From Dendrophyllia cribrosa (lineage: Eukaryota; Cnidaria; Anthozoa; Scleractinia; Dendrophylliidae): 64,000 nucleotides of DNA. Each line of letters begins with the position of its first letter. The first letter of the stretch is position 1. Positions 58,468 to 64,000 of the stretch are shown here, piece by piece. Under the pieces are notes generated by a model that saw only the letters and a list, made by a program, of their open reading frames with translations, made no database searches and was not told the DNA's origin. The translations under genes were made by a program, and so were the position numbers. The DNA lies in the NCBI GenBank assembly GCA_024195265.1, contig JAJLRJ010000010.1, positions 14,458,754 to 14,522,753 of the forward strand, read 5' to 3'.

Positions 58468-59209
58468 ATGGCCACAAACAAGATCAACTTCTATCCCAAA
58501 CCGGCTCCCCTGCCATCCACCGGACCATTATCACACAATGAAATACAAAGACTTCTGGCAAAGGTACCCTCCCAGCCAGTTTGCAAACCAACTAATATAG
58601 GTGTTGGTTATGGAACCAAGAAAGCTGCCATTCAATGCACTAATCGTGGGCCCCACTAACTCTGGCAAGACACAGTATCTTCTCTCCCAACTGCGAGGCC
58701 CCTTTAGGGGTTATTTTGATTACATCGTTTTATTCTGCCCCACATTTGTGGCGAACAAGACATACGATGGCTTCGTGGACCGCGATCCACACATCTTCTT
58801 CATCGTCTGCCAGCAGCATGAAATCGAAGACTGGTTGAAGCTGGCGAGCTTCTTTTTCAAATGCACCAACACTTTATTCATTCTCGATGACTGCGCCGCC
58901 TCCAAAGATGTCAAAGGCCGCACGAGCCAGCGGGTCAATCTGGGGTTCAGCGCAAGGCATGACGGCATATCAGTGTGGGTCTTGACCCAGCAGATCACCA
59001 GCATTGCCAAGCCATATCGCGATAACATTGCAGCGATCGTGCTCTTTTACACGCCATCCAGCAAGACAACCAAAGCCATATTCGAAGATTATGCCGGCGA
59101 GCTCTCCCACGAGGAGTACAAAGAGTTTATCGCAAGGCTCAAATCCCGCAAGTTCTCCCACCTGGTTTTCTCTCTGAGACACCCGTATGGAATTGAGTAC
59201 AAGGTTTAA
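58468..59209 (+). pseudogene. A32/FtsK-HerA-type packaging ATPase, one frameshift
   Basis: The start at 58468 gives an N-terminal arm (INFYPKPAPLPSTGPLSHNE). The frame then shifts by one base near 58600-58625 into the ATPase core. Walker A is GPTNSGKTQ, Walker B is LFILDDC, and a sensor-like LTQQITS follows. The C-terminus is FSHLVFSLRHPYGIEYKV. This family pumps DNA into capsids in Polintons and nucleocytoplasmic large DNA viruses. Core residues are intact, so the shift is the only visible break. It follows the capsid gene, as usual for a morphogenesis block. Confidence 0.8.
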
Positions 59210-59212
<3 letters not shown>

Positions 59213-59247
<35 letters not shown>

Positions 59248-59398
59248 TGATTTTCAAAAACATAGCTACTTGAGAAATATATATCTATATATATATACCT
59301 TTCGTATTCCCATCAAATAGGTGACATTTTTGACAGGAATACAAAAGGTATATATATATAGATATATATTTCTCAAGTAGCTATGTTTTTGAAAATCA

Positions 59399-59439
<41 letters not shown>

Positions 59440-59441
59440 AG
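59213..59441. repeat. 230-bp AT-rich palindrome
   Basis: The arms (about 59213-59313 and 59330-59441) are almost perfect inverses: TA runs, CACTGATTTTCAAAAACATA, GCTACTTGAGAAATATATAT and ACCTTTCGTATTCC, around a loop containing ATCAAATAGGTGACATTTTT. The right TA run also supplies the TATATATAC motif for the gene at 59444. It could be a miniature insertion, a cruciform-type replication or recombination site, or both. Confidence 0.8.
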
Positions 59442-59443
59442 CC

Positions 59444-59683
59444 ATGAATGCGCCAACAAGTCTACACAAGCTCACTGTGCTTTCACAGCTTTTGGATAAA
59501 TTGCACAAACACACACTTGATGCGCAAAACAAAATTATCAAAGCCGCTGGTGAGGAAGATCTGCGCCTCATGCTTCTCAACAGATATCCCTTGCGGTTGA
59601 ATTCTATGCCAGACACCATGGCGGGGCTTATACGAGAGCTTAAAACCATTTTGCCCGACATCAATAGAATTATTGAAAAATAA
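59444..59683 (+). CDS. Small helical protein, 79 residues
   Basis: The ATG at 59444 follows TATATACAAGCC. An upstream in-frame start would only translate the TA repeat, so it is rejected. The protein is mostly helical with many Leu/Ile (LTVLSQLLDKLHKHTLDAQN ... LIRELKTILPDI) and has no membrane segment. Not recognised. Placed between the ATPase and a 205-residue gene of the same block. Confidence 0.5.
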   Translation: MNAPTSLHKLTVLSQLLDKLHKHTLDAQNKIIKAAGEEDLRLMLLNRYPLRLNSMPDTMAGLIRELKTILPDINRIIEK

Positions 59684-59688
59684 AAAAC

Positions 59689-59702
59689 ACATATGTATAC
59701 CC
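59689..59702 (+). promoter_or_regulatory. ACATATGTATACCC motif
   Basis: It lies 3-16 bases before the ATG at 59706, directly after the stop of the previous gene. Confidence 0.55.
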
Positions 59703-59705
59703 CTG

Positions 59706-60323
59706 ATGGCACAAGCAGCTGAAGACCAGGCCGTTTTCGAAGTAATGCAGATGCTGGAGGTTACCCCTGAAACCACACCTCCCACAGGGATAGTTGGTGA
59801 CAATGGCATTCCTGCCAAACGTGAGAAGCTGGCAATCCTTGTTTCAACTGGCAAGGCCAAAGAAGCTATCGGCGTGCAGCTCACACATGATCATGTCAAG
59901 CGGTTGTCAGACAAGGACGTTGACAAGTACTGCAAACGGTACGAGGCCTACGTTGGCAACAAGACAACCGAATCCCTAGTTGATTCTGTCATCATGCTCG
60001 TGTCCAAAGGCGTTGGCATGGTGGTCCCGGTTGAGGATGTCAAGGAGTTTCAGAAAGAACTCAAGAACGACTACATCATCGACCAGGAGCTGTCAAATCT
60101 TGCTGGGTATATTGCCATGCGATGCGGACGATGGCTGGCGCTTGCCAATGCTGCTCTCATCACAACAAAACACATCAAGCTTGAACGAGAGCCTGATCAC
60201 AAGCCTGATTTGATAGAATTAGAACCACCACCCACACATCCAACCAGAGACAGTGAAGGCTATCCACTTGAGGGCCTTGATGAAGTTGGGCTGGGGCCTG
60301 TGCCGACCTCGCAGGAACCTTGA
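59706..60323 (+). CDS. Conserved element protein, 205 residues
   Basis: Intact. It has an acidic N-terminus, then a helical core (LTHDHVKRLSDKDVDKYCKR, YEAYVGNKTTESLVDSVIML) with a hydrophobic stretch (VSKGVGMVV), NDYIIDQELSNLAGYIAMRC, and LALANAALITTKHIKLE, ending in a proline-rich tail. I recognise the core as a recurrent protein of cnidarian Polinton-like elements, with unknown function. Possibly membrane-associated. Confidence 0.6.
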   Translation: MAQAAEDQAVFEVMQMLEVTPETTPPTGIVGDNGIPAKREKLAILVSTGKAKEAIGVQLTHDHVKRLSDKDVDKYCKRYEAYVGNKTTESLVDSVIMLVSKGVGMVVPVEDVKEFQKELKNDYIIDQELSNLAGYIAMRCGRWLALANAALITTKHIKLEREPDHKPDLIELEPPPTHPTRDSEGYPLEGLDEVGLGPVPTSQEP

Positions 60324-60369
60324 AGAAACCTGGCAGCACACTTATCACATCTTGTAAAAAATAAACTCA

Positions 60370-60380
60370 CATATATACAG
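60370..60380 (+). promoter_or_regulatory. CATATATACAG motif
   Basis: It ends one base before the ATG at 60382. Confidence 0.55.
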
Positions 60381-60381
60381 G

Positions 60382-60849
60382 ATGACCACACCACTCGAGA
60401 CGATCCCTGAAGAAACTCAAACTCCAACTCCAACACCTGACCTTGTTACCTCTGAGGCCCCGAAAACAAAGCCTGCAACAGAAAAGAACCCCGGCCGCGT
60501 TGCTTCTGGTAAAAGGCTAGCAGAACGAAACCGCCTGGCCCGGGAAGCAAAGAAAAAGGCCGAAGCACAAAAGCCTGCACCCTCAACAAGTTGAAAACAA
60601 TTCTGCAACAAGTGGCGCAACAAGTGAAACAACAAATGACAGCAACAACAACTCAATCTTTTATATTCTGGGGTTTGGAGGGTTGGCTGTCTCTCTTGCT
60701 GGTGTTTAATACCAGCGCGAAGCCATAATGCAAAGGCTTGGCCGCAAATCAAACACACCATCATCGCCAGCAAACACCCCCGCTGCAACACCACCAGCAA
60801 CACCCCCATCTCGAATTCCTGCAAGACAAGGAATAAAAAACATGGAATA
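60382..60849 (+). pseudogene. Basic single-span membrane protein, frameshift and stop
   Basis: The first 70 codons give a Pro/Thr-rich start and a strongly basic alanine/arginine/lysine segment (GKRLAERNRLAREAKKKAEA). A one-base frameshift near 60590-60595 leads into a second frame with an Asn/Thr-rich linker, a membrane segment (IFYILGFGGLAVSLAGV), a TAA at about 60709-60711, and then REAIMQRLGRKS with a proline/serine-rich tail ending at 60849. The pieces look like one small virion or DNA-binding membrane protein, now broken twice. Confidence 0.5.
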
Positions 60850-60862
60850 AAAAAAATAAAAA

Positions 60863-60874
60863 CATATATATACT
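60863..60874 (+). promoter_or_regulatory. CATATATATACTG motif
   Basis: It lies 5-16 bases before the ATG at 60880. Confidence 0.55.
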
Positions 60875-60879
60875 GCACC

Positions 60880-61137
60880 ATGAATCCTTTCCAAGCTTTG
60901 ATGAATTCTGCTGCAATCGGAGGTGTGTTTCTTCTTTGGTTTGGACTTACTTCGGTCGCCTTTGATACAGTTTGCGGTTTAGCCCTGAATAGGCACAACA
61001 GACCCGAGCCCGAGCCCGAGCTCGAGACCGAGTCAGAGGCCGAGTCTGAGTCTGAGACAGAGTCCGAGGTAGAGGAGCCCCGAGGTCGAACCCGAAAAAT
61101 AAAAATCATATGTATACAGGACACAAACCATGTCTGA
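60880..61137 (+). CDS. Small membrane protein with acidic repeat tail
   Basis: 85 residues. An N-terminal membrane helix (AAIGGVFLLWFGLTSVAF) is followed by a Pro-Glu/Ser-Glu repeat (PEPEPELETESEAESESE) and a basic end. The gene overlaps the next start by a few bases (61130). Not recognised. Confidence 0.5.
   Translation: MNPFQALMNSAAIGGVFLLWFGLTSVAFDTVCGLALNRHNRPEPEPELETESEAESESETESEVEEPRGRTRKIKIICIQDTNHV
61107..61119 (+). promoter_or_regulatory. CATATGTATACAGG motif
   Basis: It sits inside the end of the preceding gene, about 10 bases before the ATG at 61130. This is the clearest sign that the motif is kept even where genes overlap. Confidence 0.55.
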
Positions 61138-61321
61138 CAACAAACTTGTGAAGTCTATCCTCGACGCCGCAACAATCACTGGCCTTGTCGCTGGTATTGG
61201 TTGGATTGGTAAAAAGACAATCAAAGAGGGCTTCACTGCCGACCCCAGTGCAAGCTTAATGAATTACGTCAAGTTCACAGCCGTCATGGCTGGCAGCATC
61301 GCGCTGAAGAAATATCTCTAG
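61130..61321 (+). CDS. Small membrane protein, 63 residues
   Basis: Intact. Two short hydrophobic segments (ATITGLVAGIGWIG and FTAVMAGSIAL) are separated by a polar loop. Not recognised beyond its recurrence in this type of gene block. Confidence 0.5.
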   Translation: MSDNKLVKSILDAATITGLVAGIGWIGKKTIKEGFTADPSASLMNYVKFTAVMAGSIALKKYL

Positions 61322-61355
61322 GACCAGAAAATCCTCCCAGACAACATGTAAAACC

Positions 61356-61368
61356 CATATGTATACAC
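61356..61368 (+). promoter_or_regulatory. CATATGTATACAC motif
   Basis: It ends directly before the ATG at 61370. Confidence 0.55.
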
Positions 61369-61369
61369 A

Positions 61370-61807
61370 ATGGCCTCGATTGCAATAATGGCTCTTAGCG
61401 CTGTTCTCAATGCGGCCGCTTTCACTGGCGGTAATTATCTCGCTAAATATCTGTCTGGTGATAATGGGAAGGCAGCAATGGATGAGAAAATCCGACATGG
61501 TCACGCCCTTGAATAATACCAAGCGGCTTACGCCAAATACCAGAAGGACCGCACCAAGCTCCTCGACTGGATTGCAGCCAACGATCGGGTTAAACACCAA
61601 GCTAGCAAAAACTTCCAAACTACCGACCAAGCCCTGGTCTTGTATAACCAGATGCACCAAACACAACCAGATAAACAAATCAAAGACAACAAAGAGCCTC
61701 AGTTCTCGGACTTCTACAAGCCCAGCCCACAACAACAGAATGGTGAACTTGTGTTCATTGGAGGCACCCTGCTTGCGGGTGGGTATGCGGCTTATCGCTT
61801 TCTTTAA
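61370..61807 (+). pseudogene. Membrane-anchored element protein, one in-frame stop
   Basis: 146 codons. A hydrophobic N-terminus (IAIMALSAVLNAAAFTGGNY) is followed by a charged helical middle (YAKYQKDRTKLLDWIAANDR), an EPQFSDFYKPSPQQQ step and a C-terminal hydrophobic end (LVFIGGTLLAGGYAAYRFL). One TAA at 61514-61516 breaks an otherwise open frame. I know the same layout from other cnidarian elements of this kind. The role is unknown; possibly a virion membrane protein. Confidence 0.55.
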
Positions 61808-61828
61808 TTTTTTGAAAAATTTGAAACC

Positions 61829-61840
61829 CATATATATACC
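61829..61840 (+). promoter_or_regulatory. CATATATATACC motif
   Basis: Directly abuts the ATG at 61841. Confidence 0.55.
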
Positions 61841-62206
61841 ATGGCTATACACATTTCTAAAGAAGCTCGTGACGCAGCTGTGGAACACTTGCGCCTTTCA
61901 CCAACATGCCCCTTGGATAAACAAACTGAGGAACTAGCGCAAGTGATTCAGAAACTTGCTGAAGAAATGTCCGCATTCATGTCGGAAGAATATCATGAAT
62001 TTAGCCGCGAACTCATAACATTCCTCACGGCTCAAGAAACTGAGGAAATGAACCGAGCATTTCAGAAAGCCCGTGAACTTTCTCGAAACATTGCTCTCGA
62101 CCTTGTAAAACAACTTCATGAGGACGAAGAAACTTTTAACAGAGCTATTGAAATGACGCGCCTTCTTTTTTCACAGTATAGCCATGGGCCGAGCACCGAT
62201 TCATAA
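61841..62206 (+). CDS. Helical element protein, 121 residues
   Basis: Intact, acidic and almost fully helical (EELAQVIQKLAEEMSAFMSE, MNRAFQKARELSRNIALDLV). No membrane segment or motif is recognised. It lies 18 bp before the integrase gene. Confidence 0.5.
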   Translation: MAIHISKEARDAAVEHLRLSPTCPLDKQTEELAQVIQKLAEEMSAFMSEEYHEFSRELITFLTAQETEEMNRAFQKARELSRNIALDLVKQLHEDEETFNRAIEMTRLLFSQYSHGPSTDS

Positions 62207-62210
62207 ACTC

Positions 62211-62220
62211 TATATATACC
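62211..62220 (+). promoter_or_regulatory. TATATATACC motif before the integrase
   Basis: It lies 4 bases before the ATG at 62225. Confidence 0.55.
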
Positions 62221-62224
62221 CCCT

Positions 62225-63214
62225 ATGGAGTCGAAACTCTCTAAGATCTATTACAGTCCGAAAGGGTATTGGAAAGGTCTTGCCGCTGTGAAAAAGCTAG
62301 CTGCAGCGGCCAAGGTTTCTGATGATGTCGCAAAGAAATGGCTGGTCAAACAAGCCCTTTGGCAAGTTTACCTCCCAGCGCCACGCCATATCCCTCGACC
62401 CAAGTTTGATGTCTCATCACCCAATGCAGTGCATCAAGCAGATCTTCTCTTCCTGCCCCACGACAAACTTCCCCACGGGAGAAAGGTTTACAAATACGCA
62501 TTAACCCTTGTTGATGTGGCTAGCCGTTACAAGGCAGCAGAGCCTCTGACTTCGAAAGAGTCTGAAGAGGTGGCTAAAGCGTTTGCTCGGATATATAGAC
62601 GCGGGCCTTTGAAATGGCCTCAACTCTTGCAAGTTGACCCTGGGAAAGAGTTTATGGGGGCTGTGACTAAGGCCATGGAAACCAACAAAACGACCATTCG
62701 TCGCGGGTGGGTTGATATCCACAGAGACCAAGCAATTGTGGAGAGATTCAATCGCACACTGGCTGAAAGGCTGTTTGGTTATCAGTATGCCGTTGAAATG
62801 AATATGCCCTCTGGCCGTTCGACTGCATGGGTTAAAAGACTGCCAGATGTTGTCTCTGCCTTGAACAATGAAGTAACAAGACTCACTGGCAAGAAGCCAA
62901 AGGATGCGATCAAAGAGAAAGCCGTTTCTTCCAAGCCTGCGACTCCATATGCTAGGCCTGTGGGGGTGAATGAGAAGAAGCTCCCACCACGGGTGAGTGT
63001 GAGATATCTTTATTATCCCGGTGAGCTTGAGGGCGGTGGTAGACGTGCGACCGACCCGATCTGGTCTTTGAAGGTCTACAACGTTGAGAAGGTTTTCACC
63101 AAGCCAGATGCGCCTGTCGTTTATTACCTTTACGATGGCCCTAAGAGAGGATTTGTTCGTGAGGAGCTGATGATTGTACCAAAGGGCACTCAGTTGCCCC
63201 CAGCTGGGTTGTGA
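62225..63214 (+). CDS. Polinton-type DDE integrase
   Basis: Intact, 329 residues. The retroviral-type integrase core is seen with catalytic Asp at about 73 (QADLLFLP), Asp at about 138 (QVDPGKEF) and Glu at about 173 (AIVERFNRTLAE), a D-D-34-E spacing. YALTLVDVASRY lies between the first two. The C-terminal third (RVSVRYLYYPGELEGG ... IWSLKVYNVEKVF) is a beta-rich tail like the chromodomain or DNA-binding tails of this family. No zinc-binding HHCC domain is apparent. It would insert the element DNA into the host genome. Its end overlaps the convergent polymerase end by about 25 bp. Confidence 0.9.
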   Translation: MESKLSKIYYSPKGYWKGLAAVKKLAAAAKVSDDVAKKWLVKQALWQVYLPAPRHIPRPKFDVSSPNAVHQADLLFLPHDKLPHGRKVYKYALTLVDVASRYKAAEPLTSKESEEVAKAFARIYRRGPLKWPQLLQVDPGKEFMGAVTKAMETNKTTIRRGWVDIHRDQAIVERFNRTLAERLFGYQYAVEMNMPSGRSTAWVKRLPDVVSALNNEVTRLTGKKPKDAIKEKAVSSKPATPYARPVGVNEKKLPPRVSVRYLYYPGELEGGGRRATDPIWSLKVYNVEKVFTKPDAPVVYYLYDGPKRGFVREELMIVPKGTQLPPAGL

Positions 63215-64000
63215 AACTCGATTGGTTCTGTGTGGATGCCGTCTGGCAGCACCAAACGCTTGTCGTAATAAGCAAAAAGCCCCAGCTTGTGCTGTTCATA
63301 AGTGAACATGGCCCCGTTGTGCATTCGAAAGCCCCTGTTGGTGGCCATGTCCCTGCCCCCCTGCAGGGCACTTTCGTACCTTTCCCAGCGAAGCTCGTTC
63401 TGCTTCTTGTTGACGCCCTTGGAGGACATCTTAGCCTCGCCGCTAGCCTCGTTTTCTACGTAATAACACTTGTTGCATAGGGCGATGGCCCGTGTGCCTT
63501 CCTTCTCAAGCTTGAACAAGCCCGGCTCTCTGCCGCTCCACTTGTCCCACGCCAACCAATTCTTCTTCTCTGCCTCGAACTGGTCGCGAAGTTCCGGGCG
63601 AACAGCCTCTTCCAGAGTGTCGTGCGCAAGAGCGAAGTACATGCTGTCCGTGTCCATGTGGATGAGCTCGAAGTCGCGCCTGTCGATGAAGTAATCTAGG
63701 AAGTCGTAATAGAACTCTAGCATGCGAAGTTTAGCAAGTTGGTACACAACAATGCCCACTTGAAAAGGGCGGTCGATTGTGACCTTTTGCTTGCGCAGCT
63801 CGATCTTGTAAGCATCTCCAATCTCTTCGAGGTCATCGAACAAGGGGAGCGAAGATGCTTGTCGACCTCGTCCTCGTCAGTTGTGTACAACGTTCTTGTC
63901 TGGCGCTCCACGGCTTCGATGAACTTGCCGTAAGCACTTTTGCCAAGAAGCTTGAACACTTCAGCAAGCAGGGCCTTATCCTTGTCAGCGTCGCCTTTCC
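63190..64000 (-). pseudogene. B-family DNA polymerase, C-terminal part, one frameshift
   Basis: The gene runs off the right edge; its 3' end at 63190 is present. Motif B is KLLGKSAYGKF, and motif C is HMDTDSMYFA with the metal-binding DTDS. The thumb region has CNKCYYVENEASGEAKMSSK and a C-terminal block containing ATNRGFRMHNGAMFTYEQHK. This is the protein-primed type used by Polintons to copy their genome. A one-base frameshift near 63842-63850 separates motif B from motif C, so this copy is inactive. The polymerase reads toward the integrase, tail to tail. Confidence 0.85.

Larger units (their letters stand above)
48871..64000. mobile_element. Maverick/Polinton-like (adintovirus-like) endogenous viral element, partial
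   Basis: A 15-kb block of closely packed genes with intergenic gaps often under 50 bp, unlike the rest of the window. It encodes the hallmark set: B-family DNA polymerase with DTDS, a retroviral-type DDE integrase, a packaging ATPase, a double-jelly-roll-type capsid protein and minor-capsid-type proteins. In addition it has a YqaJ-type nuclease and a VLTF3-like factor. No maturation protease is seen; it may lie to the right. About half the genes have single-site breaks, so the copy is inactive. The left border is not proven; the right border is outside the window. Confidence 0.85.

Noticed and set aside
59399..59443. Upstream extension of the 79-residue gene
   Set aside because: It only translates a TA dinucleotide run; the ATG at 59444 with the promoter word before it is the natural start.

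Overview
The window looks like a piece of a cnidarian nuclear genome, most likely a stony coral. It is AT-rich and gene-poor, with split, intron-separated immunoglobulin exons, many short inverted-repeat DNA transposons, decayed LINE and DIRS-type retroelements, and a large endogenised Maverick/Polinton-like (adintovirus-like) element. I did no database search. Family names come from motifs I can read, and species-level placement is inference.

Layout. 1-14 kb and 38 kb: minus-strand immunoglobulin-domain exons (16-266, 1012-1251, 11735-12112, 38063-38446) plus a 40-nt signal-peptide exon (13584-13623). All internal exons whose two ends I can place are phase 1-1. They belong to one or two paralogous cell-surface or secreted Ig genes. 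1.3-23 kb: transposon-rich DNA with two copies of a long-TIR, 9-bp-TSD (Mutator-like) family. The second copy (15329-21266) contains a 118-bp satellite array and two nested insertions, one of them a 1380-bp element whose terminal inverted repeats are built from a 15-bp minisatellite. 23.7-30.3 kb: a minus-strand LINE split by a 5.37-kb element with 4-bp AGGT target duplications and arrays of AGAAATTTCT-centred palindromes near both ends. 31.9-33.6 kb: a second decayed LINE (ORF1 and RT pieces). 35.7-36.9 kb: a TTAA-flanked element. 39.1-44.5 kb: a decayed DIRS/Ngaro-type retroelement with direct repeats. 46.7-47.9 kb: a TIR element carrying a SAP-domain ORF.

48.9-64 kb (runs off the right edge): a Polinton-like viral element. 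It carries a broken YqaJ-type nuclease gene, a zinc-ribbon VLTF3-like late transcription factor, two tandem minor-capsid-type genes, a 606-aa structural-type protein, a coiled-coil membrane protein, the probable major capsid protein, an A32/FtsK-type packaging ATPase, six small genes, an intact DDE integrase and the 3' end of a B-family DNA polymerase. Nearly every gene of the structural/integrase block has an (A/C)ATATRTATAC-like motif just before its ATG. The nuclease and VLTF3-like genes lack it, and the start of the polymerase gene is outside the window. This suggests a temporally controlled late module and a candidate factor to read it. About half of the genes carry one or a few single-site stops or frameshifts, so the copy is inactive but not old. 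Breaks are described here and not repaired.
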